This document shows, piece after piece, positions 44,657 through 56,389 of a stretch of 64,000 nt of DNA. Positions within the stretch are counted from its first letter, which is position 1; each line of letters opens with the position of its first letter. Made by a program: the position numbers and the translations under genes. Below the pieces are notes generated by a model. The model was not told the origin of the DNA. It worked only from the letters and a program-made list of their open reading frames with translations, and searched no databases. Origin of the DNA: Axinella damicornis (lineage: Eukaryota; Porifera; Demospongiae; Axinellida; Axinellidae); contig OZ007508.1 in NCBI GenBank assembly GCA_963931865.1, forward strand, positions 4,705,206-4,769,205, read 5' to 3'.

Positions 44657-44988
44657 GGTCAGGACCTGCATGGTTCCAGTGGGGATTGTATCTGAGAGAT
44701 TGAGGGTTTGGATCTGCTCCACTGTGTACACCTGGAATAGGATTTGTGTGACCGATGTGTCAGATGTTCATCACTCATTTATTATACCTTCCCACTGATT
44801 GTCACAGAGGAGGAGAGGACCCCAACTGGGTCCCTTTGACTCACTTGTCCTCCTGAGCTATAGCCCCACATCCCGGTGTGCACTCTCTGACTGTCAGGAC
44901 TACTTTCGGTCTGCTCCAGTGTTGATTCTTACCCTACCTCCATGAGTGTAACTCAGACGCACCCACTAAGCTTGTTTAACCCTTCAAG

Positions 44989-45277
44989 ATGGAGGTGAAA
45001 GACAGAGCTGCATACGAGTCTCTCAGGTGTAAATACGACTACCTGACGTCTGCACTGCAGCCTCATGACATTCTACCCTCCCTGTTCTCCAGTGGACTAA
45101 TCTCATTAGTGCAAAAGCAAGAAATCGACTGTGCCATGCACGAGAGAGGTCAGAGTCAGGGGTGTGCGAAGCTGCTTGATATACTCCTGAGCAACGGGAA
45201 TGAAGGAGCCTTCCAGAAGTTTCTGGACGTACTCCGAAAGCAATCCCATTTGGAATACCTTGTGCCAGAGCTTCAAA
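44989..45277 (+). CDS. NLR-C exon 1: CARD domain
   Basis: It starts at the ATG of MEVKDRAAYESLRCKYDYLT after CCTTCAAG, and ends with a phase-1 donor CAA A|GTGAGT. About 96 residues with the alternating helical pattern of the Death-fold superfamily; the LLDILL...AFQKFLDVLRKQ segment is typical of CARD helices 4 and 5. DED cannot be fully excluded. Confidence 0.8.
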
Positions 45278-48200
45278 GTGAGTTGAACTTCACGTTTAGC
45301 TCATCCAGTGTAATGTAATGCAGAACAGCTTGTGCGGCCAGTGTTATGTGTTGTCCTACGTACCTGCAGGATACTTACATGTAGCCTCTGCAGCTAGTTA
45401 CATTCCCCTTTCAATCCCTCACTGCTAATAGTGCTAAGATGTTCATAAAGCTGGTGGGAAGCTATTCTGGGTTAATCTTGACCAGGAAAACAGCCTCGTA
45501 TTTCAGGGAAGGGGGAAGGGGGGAGGGATGGAGGAAAGAGGATTATTGTATATTGTATTTTGCTGCAGTATCGGTGTTGATTTGATCCACATCATAATTA
45601 TTGTGTTCTCAGGTGAGTATGAGCGGCAGCAGAATTCACTCCGAGAGCAGACCAGAGAGCAACAAGTGACAGTAGGTGAGGTGTTGGCATACCCCTGGTC
45701 TCTAGTGGAAGTCTATAGTGCTCACCCTCTAAAGGTTAAATCCCCCTGGGTTTATCCTCTGGGTTTTGATCAGTGTTTCTTTTGTAGACCACTTAGATTC
45801 TGTATGATGATAGCGAGAGGGAACAGGTTGTTTAACCCCACCCTAACTCTTACCCTAAGTACATGTACATGCAAACTTCCTGCCGGTGCTTGAGACTGGC
45901 TCAGCGTTAAAAGATGCACATATGACGATGTCTGAAAGCTGGAGTTAGTGATTAGCCCATTTCTATAACACAGTAAAGCCAGTTAAGTGCAGTCCCTGTC
46001 CAGTCCGAGTCCAGTCCCATTCCAGACCCAGTTTTTGCTAACAAACAGTATACAGTGTCGGATTGGGGCTGCATTTACTTTCTGTTGCAGTTAGCAGTTG
46101 ATAAAATTGCACTGGAGAGTGAAGCTGGGACAGTGTCCAGAAACCGTCTGGAAATCCCCTACTGTGTACATTATGTGGGTCACTGGACTGGACTGCTAGT
46201 CTTGGTACCAGACTCTCGCGCACGACATCTACATGTACTTTGACTAGGGCTGATCTTTGACCCAAAAATAGTGCTCAAAATCCAAGAAGAATATGAAGTC
46301 TAACAGCAGAATGTAATCATGAACTGACTATCCATGTCTCATCGCTCTCTGCAAGGGGTTAGTACGGCTACATACTGGATCCAGGGGTTGTAACTATAGA
46401 CTTCATGCCCGGCCTTGGTCCACGTCAGCTGCATTTTGCTGGTGCTCTCATGAACGTAAACAAGAGTCTCGTTTATGTTCGTGTGGTAGCTCCAGCAACA
46501 GGTGTACTTTACTGGTGACCACTGTAGTGTGTTTGGTTACTAATGGATACACCATTTGCATTTTGTATTTGTGACTCGCTTGTTTCTGTCATTTCTCCAG
46601 ATCTTGTCCCTCCTCCCTCCCCCATTATCGGTCCTCCTGGGTCACCTGCCACCTCAGAACCTGCCACTGTGACCACACCCCCTCACCAACCCCCACCTGC
46701 ACAAAAAGGTGTGTGATTTTCACTGATTTCTCTGTTGTACCACCGGAATAGAGTACCCGGTATGTCACTGATTATCGTATACTCGGACGCGCTAGTGCCG
46801 AACACATGTATAACTGAAATGGGCGGGACCTTCAATCGATACTACAAACCCAGGAACCATATTATGTATAAACACGGGACTTGCACCACTGTTGCTGAGG
46901 ACCTGTACATTTTACCGATATCCATGTTGCAGCACTAGAGTGTAGCTACCTGTGAGTGTCTATAAATAGGACGAAACTTCACTGCCCAATATACCCAGAC
47001 CCAAAGACATTCCCTGGTGCTCGAATCGGCCATGGTGACCAGAAGCAAGAGGCTTCCCCAGCCTGCAAATATGTACGAAACGTCATCCGATAATACATAG
47101 ATTTGTCCGATCATACCTATTACCTTCGTCTGAAATTGAACTTTGGTGGCTGCAGTACCAGAACCAATAAGCAGAAAACCACCAAACTTTCAACTCAAAG
47201 TGTGATGAGTCCGTAGTATCGATAGAAGGTCCCACCCACTTCTTGTAATATATACGCATTTGTTGTTAATGGGTCCGACATGTCATCTGATAATTGGTTA
47301 CTTCACGTGTCTGCTGCATGAAGTACTTGTAGGTAGATGATGCTGCTAAAGCATACATGCAGACCACTATAAATCAGTATTACAAGTAGCTTCGCTCACT
47401 TCGCTCGCTCAGCTACTTCCCCCTCGTTCGCCTACGTGAGTAATCCGGCGCCGGACAGCTCTCTGTACAGAGCTGCTGCTCCCCGATTGCATAGCTTCAG
47501 CTGCTGCACCCCGATTGCATCGATCCGCTTCAAACAGCTTTTCCCCGTTTCCGTCCACTTCAGCTGCTGCCTTCCGATTGCGTCCCTTCAGCTGCTGCTC
47601 GCCACTTGCATTCGCTTCAGCTGCTCTTCCCCGATTTCAACAGCTCCCCGATTGCGTCCGCTTCGGCTGCTGCTCCCCGATTTCAACAGCTCCCTGACGA
47701 TTGCGTCCGCTTCGGCTGCTGCTCCCCGATTGCGTCCGCTTCAACTGCTGCTCCCCAATTGCGTCTGCTTCAACTGCAGCTCCCCGATTGCATCCGCTTG
47801 TAGCCTCACCTGTTCTGGAAGCAGTGGCGATTCTAGGAAAATCAACAGGGGGGGCCCAATACATACCTAGGCAGAGAAGGATCCTCCTCTGAATCTGAAA
47901 CTTGTGGTAGAGATGATGAGCAACAATTCATTTCACCAGACTGTGATTCACCTGCATCTGGACTTGAATCTGTGCTGGGATCATCATCAGCCTGGGGTCG
48001 GGCGCTTTGAAGTAGTTAAGAACAGTGGCGTAGCCAGAACTTCCGAATTGGTAGGGCACTACAGGGTCACGCTGCCGAAGGTAGCGAATAGAGGCGCGTA
48101 GCGGCGATCAGGAAAAAGATTTTCACCTTCGTTTTTCAGCTACATCAGGACGGGCTCTCGTGGCGTGCTTTGTACTGCAGCTTCCAGATGTATGAGAATC

Positions 48201-51200
48201 GATGTGGCAGAGAGAAGTAAGCTTAAGCGTGTGAATTGGGTCTGGGGGGCCTGCCCCACAGGAAAATTCTGCATTTGACACCACCTGAGATCGTTTCTGC
48301 ATGCAAACATGCATGTCTTGGGATGGAACTTGCCGCCAAACCTAGCCAGTGTGTCTCACTGTCTCAACGCCCACAAGCGCTGTTCGGGGAAGTGCGACTC
48401 AGCCATGCCTCGGCTGCTTACTACGTCGACAGCTGCTGGGGTCTCAGGACTGACTTGACTACTACCTAGCTGCTATGGCAGGGCGGGCATTTTGACCGTC
48501 AGGCAGGGCGGGCATTTTGACCGTCAGGCAGGGCCTGTGCCCTGCTAGGCCCTGCCGTAGATACGCTACTGGTTAAGAATGCTCATGATCTACTATAGTC
48601 AGAACTTTCACTTGTGCCTGCCAGGGCTGCCAGCTAGCCTGCCACGTGTAAAAGCATCAATTGGAACCTCTTTTGCGCGTGCGCATACAAGCCCGCACGC
48701 AAATTTCCTACGCGGATTTGAACAGGGGGGGGCCTGGCCCCCCCTAGAATCACCACTGTCTGGAAGATTCCAGCCCATGCCCAATGTTCTCGAACGTTCT
48801 TCGCAGAGTTCGAGGTTCAGTACATTGAAGTACTAAGGTCGCGCGTCACTAGTCTAGTCCCGCCCCACGAACTTCCCACTTCCGTCACACACACACGGAC
48901 GCACATTAAAATCTTAATATATTGATACTGAGTTATGTGTATGTCCCAACATGAGTAACCACAACAAGACTGTACACCAAGTGTCAACATTCCCTTTTTT
49001 AGGTTCCACAGCCCCAAATCATGTAGAAAGCCAAGTCAAGTATTTTGAAGACAAATTCGGTAGTCTCGTCAACAAAGCCTACCAGGAAGTGAACAATGTT
49101 AAACCGTCCGACTTCCTTGCCCGTTTTACATACCTGCCGACACATTCCCGACCCCAGCATCGGAGCTTCATTGAGGATAAATTGATGGACGATCCACCTC
49201 CAGTAACGCTTGTCAAGGTCTGGTCCATTCTGAACCTGTACTGGGACTTTCTGAACTATGGACTCCTGGAACACGTCATAAACATCTTCGGAAATGAAGA
49301 TTTGAAACGTCAGATGCAGGACTATGTGGACGAACTTTCTAGGTTCAAAAGAACCACTCGACTCTGTGACTTTCTTGACAGCTGGCCGTGCAAAGATGAC
49401 AGGCCATCAGAAGAGGAATTAAAGGAAGTAGTTGTCAAAATGCATCTGGAATGGACCCAATGCACACTGCACGATGTGGAGTCCTTCAAGACAGCTCTTA
49501 TTGACAAATTCTTCCTACCAGAATTTGATGTAATCCTCCAGAATGCCAAGAGGGGGTGTGTCTGTGTCACGTGGCTCACCTCGGCCTCCACTGCCACACT
49601 ACTGCAGCAGAACCTGGCAAACATTGAGACGGAGTTCTTCAAGGAACACAGCATTGATGCAGTGACCATCGATGGTCAGGACATCTACCTCACCCCTGTC
49701 AGGAAGTACGGTGGCTACCTGAGAGAGCTATACATGTCTGAGAGACCGCTAATTGGTATTGGCCCTCCTACCCCAACTGAAAAGCTCCTCCCCTTCAAGT
49801 TAGCCAGGATCGAGAAGGAGAAAATTGACCTGCAACGTGCAGATCACTTCACGAAGAGATACATACGTGGAGACCTAGACGATGTGGACTATTCTAAAGG
49901 TATCGTTTACAAGAAGTCTCCAATGAAGTTATCAGAACTTGATTGTCATGGACACGCTTCCCACCAAGTAGTTCTGATTGAAGGTGCCCCTGGGGTGGGC
50001 AAGACGACTTTCAGCTGGGAGTTCTGCAAGAAGTGGGGCAAGGGTGAGATTCTGCAGGACCATTCCCTGCTCCTCCTCCTCCCACTGCGGGACAACAACC
50101 TGAAAGAGGCCAAGACCCTCTCAGACCTCTTCTACCACCCAAACCCAGAGCTCCAGCAAGCAGTGGTCCAAGAGGTCACCAGTAACCAGGGCAAGGGAGT
50201 GGCCGTCTGGCTGGAGGCATGGGACGAACTCGATGACAAACCACGAGAGGAGGCCTCCATGTTCCTGGACCTCATCCATGGAAGAATCCTACCCCTCGCA
50301 ACTGTGTTTGTCACGAGCAGGCCTTGGGCCAGTGAGCACCTCAGAGAGAAGTGTGGACATCGAATCTCCCAGCATGTAGAGATCTTGGCATCCGCGAAAG
50401 ACCAGATTGAGCACTACATCAGCAAAGCTGAAGCTGAAGCACAGCCAAGTTCCTTCGCCACCAAGTTCACCGACTATCTCTCGTCTAATCCAGCAATCAG
50501 GGCAGCCATGTACACTCCTGTCACAGCAAAGATGTCGGCAGAAGTGTTTGCCTGGAGCCAGCTCACTGAGTCACCCCCTCCAACCACTATGACGGAACTG
50601 TTCACCACCTTCACCCTCAAGACCCTAGTGGGATACCTCTCAACACACCCACTGTACCGCAAAGAGCAGTTGAAGGTGACTAGCTTCAGTGATCTCCCCC
50701 CAGATGTGTACAAGCAATTCCTGGGTCTGTGCAGAATGGCCTACGAGGGAATACTGCACAGGCAACAGCTGGTTTTCTCTTCCGCACACCTTCCCACTGG
50801 ATTCTCACCACTCGGCCTAATGCAGGAGGTCCCACAAGTGTACACACAAAGCAAAGCATCCTCCTACCATTTCACCCACCTAACACTTCAGGAATTTTTA
50901 TCTGCTGTTCGCATCTCACAACTCCCCACAGATGAGCAGACGAAACTGATTCAAGATCATCTTGATAGTGGCCACTTCAAAATGACTCTGAGATTTGTTG
51001 CTGGACTCACAAAGTTAGCAAACGTAACTCTAGAAATCACTAGGACGCTGAGGGAGGATCATCTGACTTCATTTCATTGGCTGTTTGAGTGTAAGGACAC
51101 TTCAGTGACTACCAGAACTCTGGGTTCAGATGAGATGGTTGTCAGGTCACACTACTCCTGGACTCCCCTGGATTACTATGTGACAGGACATGTCATCTCA

Positions 51201-52322
51201 CATTCCAACTGCCCCTGGACACTGTTCTTTAGCAGCTGTTCCATTGATGATGAGAAGTTTGAACTGTTTTGTCAGGGATGCGCTACCCCTGGGGGAACTG
51301 GCTGTGATGGCTACATATCATCTGCCGACATCGGTTACAATGGCATCACCTCCAAACACATGCCATCATTTGTGAGCATCCCCCCACACATCCTACAGGG
51401 CACGAGAAGGCTAAACCTGAGTGGTAACAAACTGGATGGGAGGGCATGTGACCTGCTGGCCAAGGTAGTACCATTAATGTCCAGGTTAGAGGTACTTTCG
51501 CTCAGCCACAACCCGATAGGAAGTGGTGGTGCTGTGGAGGTGATCAAGTCACTCTGTGGCAGTGGAGTGAAACGACTGTGGCTGCACAACACTGGGATTG
51601 GGGGACCAGATTGTGAGGCATTGTCAGAATTGCTTCAGTCCACCCACTCACTCAAATGCCTTTACATTGAACAGAACAACTTGTCTTCAGAGAGTGTAGC
51701 CAGCATCATCACTGGACTCAGTCACAACAATTTTCTGACAACACTGAACATTTCAGACTCTCACTTTAGCATGGGAAATACACTACACTTGTCATCACTA
51801 CTGAGAGAACACTCAAAGTGCACACTAATGGACTTGAAGTTAAAAGACTGCTACATCAGCAGTGAAGGTGCAGTGGAACTGGCAACAGCACTCTGCAAGA
51901 ACACTATACTCAGAGAACTGGACTTGAGTGGTATCCCCATTGGAGAGCATGTGGAGGGAGTGACTGCAGTAGCCACAATGTTAGTAGAGAACAAATCACT
52001 GATAGAGTTGGAGTTACGAGGCTGCCACATCAGTGGACAGGGTGCTGGTGAACTGGCGGCTGCACTCTGCAAGAACTCAACTCTGAAATATCTGCGCCTA
52101 GACCATAACCCCATTGGTGTGGAGGGAGCCTCCTCAATGTCGGACATGTTACAGCACAATACGTCACTAACACGGCTACGCATATGTGATGACTCAGTCG
52201 GGGAAGAGGGGGTTCGCCAACTCATGAACGGTGTCAAGTACAACCAGAAATTGGAGTACTTGTGGCTGCCAAATAAGTACAAGTCAGAAACCATTGACCA
52301 CAGAATTCATTGGTCATCATGA
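44989..52322 (+). CDS. NLR-C: CARD-NACHT-LRR receptor
   Basis: Exons: 44,989-45,277 (CARD), 45,613-45,675, 46,601-46,708 (linker) and 49,003-52,322 (main), all phase 1; about 1,259 residues without internal stop. The CARD-like domain (YESLRCKYDYLTSALQPHDI ... KLLDILLSNGNEGAFQKFLD) takes the place of 2A plus Death in the sister genes. The main exon has the pre-NACHT domain, NACHT with Walker A GAPGVGKTT (49,983-50,009) and Walker B-like VWLEAWDELDD (about 50,204-50,237), the post-NACHT FTHLTLQEFLSAV signature, and about eight to nine LRRs. Architecture as in NOD-type receptors: LRRs sense or inhibit, NACHT oligomerises on ATP binding, CARD recruits CARD-bearing partners such as caspases. No signal or 2A segment was found, so it is probably cytosolic only. 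It is the only intact NACHT gene in the window. Confidence 0.9.
45613..45675 (+). CDS. NLR-C exon 2: short charged linker
   Basis: A 63-bp exon encoding SEYERQQNSLREQTREQQVT, phase 1 on both sides (CTCAG|GT ... GTA G|GTGAGG). No domain recognised. Confidence 0.65.
46601..46708 (+). CDS. NLR-C exon 3: Pro-rich linker
   Basis: A 108-bp exon after TTTCTCCAG encoding DLVPPPSPIIGPPGSPATSE and on to PPAQK, phase 1 at both ends; counterpart of the 150-bp linker exon of A, B and D (shared TTPPHQP text). Confidence 0.7.
46757..47310. repeat. Inverted-repeat element, imperfect
   Basis: GGGCGGGACCTTCAATCGAT near 46,818 is mirrored by ATCGATAGAAGGTCCCACCC near 47,217, with weaker pairing outwards (ACATGTATAA / GACATGTC). 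It is a degenerate foldback element in NLR-C intron 3; the borders are approximate. Confidence 0.5.
47465..47800. repeat. Minisatellite, about 30-bp unit
   Basis: Variants of GATTGCGTCCGCTTCGGCTG followed by CTGCTCCCC repeat about eleven times. Open frames through it are by-products of the repeat. Confidence 0.85.
47822..48758. mobile_element. 937-bp hAT-like element hosting a second hAT-like element
   Basis: The ends CAGTGGCGATTCTAGG and CCTAGAATCACCACTG are flanked by TCTGGAAG (47,814-47,821 and 48,759-48,766). An unrelated-in-time insertion (48,023-48,571) splits it. It lies in intron 3 of NLR-C. Confidence 0.88.
48023..48571. mobile_element. 549-bp nested hAT-like element
   Basis: The ends CAGTGGCGTAGCCAG and ACGCTACTG are flanked by GTTAAGAA (48,015-48,022 and 48,572-48,579). 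Inside, GCAGGGCGGGCATTTTGACC occurs twice in tandem (48,479-48,530). Confidence 0.85.
49003..52322 (+). CDS. NLR-C main exon: pre-NACHT, NACHT, LRR
   Basis: The acceptor is CCCTTTTTTAG|GT at 49,001-49,002, corresponding to the other main exons (GSTAPNHVESQ); an ATG at 48,951 in the intron is in frame but probably not used. About the first 500 bp diverge from the sister genes, whereas from about 49,500 the exon is nearly identical to NLR-A, a sign of gene conversion. The LRRs include LNLSGNKLDG, VLSLSHNPIGS, RLWLHNTGIGG, CLYIEQNNLSS, TLNISDSHFS, DLKLKDCYIS, ELDLSGIPIG, ELELRGCHIS and YLRLDHNPIG. Confidence 0.9.
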
Positions 52323-52725
52323 TACGCAAATTCTGAGATGCATATCTCTCAGTAAGCACTATTTTTGTGTACACATTATATCCGTTGGTGTTGTTGTACT
52401 AACATTATTGTGCACAATATCATTTGAGCAGGAGGGATGGAAAGTGGGTGGGGACTACTTGAAGTTCACTGTATTAATTGTGAATGTCAACACCACACAC
52501 TAGCCTCATTCCCAGGCTGTTCCCACCTCCAGTCTTTGATCTCTTGCATGCAGAAATTTTAATATTGCAAACAGATCAACAAAATACAAACTGTCTGTCC
52601 AGTGAACTAGTTTCCACTGGAGCCACTGTCTGACCAGGTGTGGTGTGCTTTAATTAGTTTGCATGGGCAACCAGATGTTCTTCACATCAGTAGCATGGTA
52701 GAGAAACTCTTCACCCTAAGGAGGG

Positions 52726-52821
52726 TAGCCTCATTCCCAGGCCCGCGCGCCGCTTTCGGTTGCACGAAAGAACGCGGACTGCAAGCGACGAAAAGCTGGG
52801 CGGGGCCTGGGAACGAGGCTA
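52726..52821. mobile_element. 96-bp TAGCCTCA foldback element with a known empty site
   Basis: The ends TAGCCTCATTCCCAGGCC and GGCCTGGGAACGAGGCTA. The flanks TAAGGAGGG (52,717-52,725) and TGAGGAGGG (52,822-52,830) match at 8 of 9. The flank of NLR-B has TGAGGAGGG only once (31,433-31,441). Confidence 0.9.
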
Positions 52822-53153
52822 TGAGGAGGGAGTGAGAGCATGCAGGAGGTCACTGCATTCTTTCGGTCTGTAGCAAACTACATAACCCGGAAATTGATTT
52901 ACTTCACTGGTATGGAACCATTTCATGAGGGATCTGTGTTTTTTCTCTGTGTCCCCGCTGCCGTACAATGGGAAGGTTAGAATGGAAGCTGAGAAGCTCT
53001 TTACTTCTATTGTGTTCAAGGGGCAACCACACTCCTGGTAGCAGCCGTTGCAACCAGTTGCAACTTGCTGGTAGCGCAAGCAAAGTATTGATCGGTTCGT
53101 TCCAATTAATGCACATGTCACATGATGACCATCTTCAGTCAATCGAGTCAGTA

Positions 53154-53212
53154 ATGGCGGCCAAAGGGAAGACAAGAAATTGTTACAGTGCTCACAACTG
53201 CGCCAGCATGGT
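53154..53212 (+). other. Exon-like block MAAKGKTRNCYSAHNCASM
   Basis: ATG to a GTAAGT donor, 19 residues. The copy behind NLR-B (31,949) has a stop in it. It may be a first exon of an unknown gene; nothing recognisable follows. Confidence 0.3.
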
Positions 53213-54009
53213 AAGTTTCGGCATGTAAGCGCCATGATGCTTTCCCAAGAGCTGTACTGCCAACGAAAGTCAAAGAGAACACTCGAGCAACGGCAACCGA
53301 ATGCACGACAAAAGCGCTTGTATCTCTACCACCAACAAGAGTTTCAGCACCAACACTGTACGGTTGGGACAGTGCATGATAGCAATCACAACAGTGTAGT
53401 CAGAATCTTTGTACACCATTCCTATCACTGGAATGAATTATTACCGTGGCACAAATTTTCCCCTACCAGGAGTATAACAAATGTTTAGTTGCTAATACAT
53501 GCACACTCCTCACTCGTACTCAGGCCCACATGCGGAACGCGGAAAAGGGCCTGGTGACATTTGGTAAAATTCTCGTATGTGCTGAGGTCAGCATTGGATA
53601 GGCAAATCACGTTCGTCCATTGCCAATTACTGCATAGTAATTACATTCTTTACCACGTGAAAAGCGTAGTTGTTTGATAAAACCGCTGTTCTAACCTTCA
53701 AGGCTCACCTCTGGTCGCTCTTTGGCAAGGACTTTCTACTTAGCCATCACCAACAGCTACCTGCCGCGTGAATTCAAATGCATCCAAGTAAGGAATGCAA
53801 TCGCTTACACAATTATGTTGACTGAGCACTTACGGGAATTTTGCCAAGTGTCACCAGGCCCTCTTCCGCGTTCCACACATGGGTGTGGAAATGAGGCTAC
53901 AGATACATGACCATCCCCCTCACACTTCCTCTCCCTTCCCCCCCCCCCCCCCCCCTTCCTCCCCCTTCCCTCCCACCTGTCCCTGTGTGGGGTCACTCCA
54001 CTCCCTGGC

Positions 54010-54910
54010 CCCACCGTAGTTCACCCAGGTCCTCTTCACGTTGTCCACCGACGCCATCTCCACAAATTTACTCTTCCACAGAACCGAAGTACCTGCAACA
54101 CAGGAAGAAACCTGATGAGTAACAGTCCCACTCCCTGTGGTAATTATCAGGGACTTTCTCTTACCACATGGCCTTCACGTCCTGGTGTTCTGTCAGGTAC
54201 TTTGTGAGATGGTCACGTGACCCTGTCACAGTAATAACCACCCCTCCAGGGATCGAGGTCCGATGTGTCAAATACTTTTTGGAGGAGGAGGGAGAAGGAG
54301 GTATAGGGAGAGAGAAACGGGAGGAGGAGGAGGAGGAGGAGGAGAGAGTGAATGACGACTGAATGTGGGTATATGCAGTTACAGTGTTAAAAGATCATAC
54401 ACTGGGAATCTCCCTCTTCCTGTCTCTGCCCTTCCTACCACACCCCTCCCCAACACACACACACACACACACACACACCTCCCCCATGCACTCACCTGGT
54501 AGAGGTCAGTGGCTGACAGTGGGTACTTCTCACTGGGTATGATGATGATGGTGTTGCCCCTGACAACAGCAGGGGCAAAGAGGGAGACAAATGCAAGCAG
54601 GGGACTCTTGTCTGACATGCTATCCCGATCACACCCACTGGCTCGTTGATACTAACTGTGCAGCCATACAATGTAGTCTCCTGTGAGGGGTGTGGTGGGG
54701 GAGGGAATAGGAGGAGGGGAGGTTGGAAGGAGGAGGAGGAGGAGGAGGGGAGGAAGGGCCAGGGCATTCATTGTTGATACTCATAAGAACATTAAAGTCA
54801 CACTGACCTCACCTGCACTTGTCCCCCGAACTTGTCAGTGTAGGCTCCCCAGTAGAACAGTCTCTGAATGGACAAATCCACCTCCCTCTTGCACTCCTCA
54901 ATGGCACGAC
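54010..54910 (-). pseudogene. ALDH16A1: ALDH16A1-like gene fragment, copy 3
   Basis: Minus-strand exons: about 54,910-54,813 (CRAIEECKREVDLSIQRLFY, WGAYTDKFGGQVQ; intact only here), 54,680-54,496 (NEPVGVIGIAC ... SEKYPLSATDLYQ, one base short and so frameshifted), about 54,273-54,165 (DTSDLPGG-like, acceptor damaged and 'ATCGAGG' inserted) and the last exon near 54,090-53,990, also frameshifted. It carries its own set of lesions, so the three copies decay independently. Confidence 0.75.
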
Positions 54911-54980
54911 ACTTGCACTATACATATATACACAGGCAAAATGGAGGGGGTTAGCTACATAGCTTGGTTTACTATTGTAG

Positions 54981-55043
54981 TAGCCTCATTCTCAGGCCAT
55001 CACTGTCACTTCTTGTTCGTGTGGGAGTTTGGGAACGAGACTA
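54981..55043. mobile_element. TAGCCTCA foldback element, spacer 3 copy
   Basis: Same insertion as at 13,255 and 35,572 by position and flank (CTATTGTAG at the left). Confidence 0.7.
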
Positions 55044-55282
55044 CTACAGCAGCACAAGTTCTATTTAGGCTGGACAGAGTGAAACTAATACAAAGTGTGG
55101 TAGCCTTGTCATATCCACTTCCTCACTGTAGTCCGTGATCAACTGGTCCACGTTTCCATACCCTCAGAGATATCTACCACCCACCATGATATTACATACC
55201 CTGAGTCTTGTGACAAGCAGATGAGGGAACACATCCTGCAAATAAGCCACAACCGATCAACCCCAGCATGGATCACTCACAC

Positions 55283-55338
55283 TAGCCTCGTTCCCAGGCC
55301 CACGCCATTTAAATGGTGTGGGCCTGGGAACGAGGCTA
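55283..55338. mobile_element. 56-bp TAGCCTCG foldback element
   Basis: TAGCCTCGTTCCCAGGCCC and its inverted end meet at CATTTAAATG. Same position as 13,606 in spacer 1. Confidence 0.75.
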
Positions 55339-56266
55339 CGATCATACCAGGAAACTGTGAGCGGTCGACACAGGAGTTGACTGTGTCCACGTTGAGCTTC
55401 AAGACCTGCACTTAGTTGGGACAGTCCCCTGCACAAACCCAATAATATTCAAAGTGGCATACTTTTGTATAGCAAGCACAAAGGAAGTTAAGATGTGGGC
55501 CTCAGATACTTTTATCGAGGTGGAGACAGTCCACCAAGTTTGACTTATTACGGCCTTTGCATGACACTGGGAGAGCAGTTCAAACTTAATTAGGCACCAC
55601 AAAGTGAACAAATATTCCTCATGATACTGCCACAATCAAATCACCTCTTGTCGTGATGGTATCAGTCACAGAATCTTCTCCTCCCTGAGTTCCCTCATGA
55701 CCGTGTGAGTGCCGGAGATTGGGTCTGGGAACAAAGGGTGTGCAGCAGTGAACATGAGTGTCTGGAAAGTTGGAAACGGCTAATAATATAGGTGTACATG
55801 TGCATATGGAGGGGCACTGATGTCCAGGGGGTGGAGTCAAGTCAGCCAAGTAACTGTGTACTGGTAGGGAAATACACTACAATAAAAGCATCTTGAGGGG
55901 AGGGGAGGGGGGCCTTTTGTCCAAAATCTGTGAGGGATAACCGAGTCTGGGAACCTGCAAACTGGCAATACACTTACCCCTTTTACAAATGTATCCCAAA
56001 TCTCATTTGACTTCAGCAGAGTCGCAAGTTCCATTCTTATTCATGGATATAGCTACGTCATTTCTTCACTACTACTTTTGACCAAAATTCATGAGTCTAC
56101 CAAAACACAACCAAACCAAGTGGTGGTGAAAGGCTTTAGCTGGAATCTACGGAATTTGAATACTCTGTACCCGTACTATGTAATGATACATGCTGTCACT
56201 TCATAATACAGTGCACCAGCATTCCGGTGCACCTGTAGTAAAGTGTTTGCATGTGACGTTTCACAG

Positions 56267-56389
56267 AGTGCACAGGTTGAATGGAGACTCAGTATTGAAT
56301 ATGATGTGCATGCAAAAGGCACTCCAAACCTGGTGGCTGATGACCTTCCTCACAAGTATGTTCAGTACCCACTACATGCTTCACGTTAG
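56267..56389 (+). pseudogene. Unrecognised terminal-exon-like block, copy in spacer 3
   Basis: Encodes SAQVEWRLSIEYDVHAKGTP, then NLVADDLPHKYVQYPLHASR and a stop after a CACAG acceptor. Compare 36,787-36,909. Kept frame in two copies, but no upstream exon is visible. Confidence 0.35.

Larger units (their letters stand above)
52323..53720. other. 3' flank of NLR-C, paralogous to the flank of NLR-B
   Basis: Colinear with 31,102-34,280 but without the palindromic arms and without the 32,442 and 33,004 insertions, so it shows their ancestral sites. No gene is supported apart from the weak block at 53,154. Confidence 0.6.

Noticed and set aside
47436..47870. 144-codon frame with Cys/Ser repeats
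   Set aside because: It is the translation of a 30-bp minisatellite and runs into a hAT-like element; no splice context.
48951..49002. ATG at 48,951 as the start of NLR-C
   Set aside because: The main exon aligns to its sister exons from the TTTTTTAG acceptor at 49,002, and CARD and linker exons with fitting phase lie upstream.
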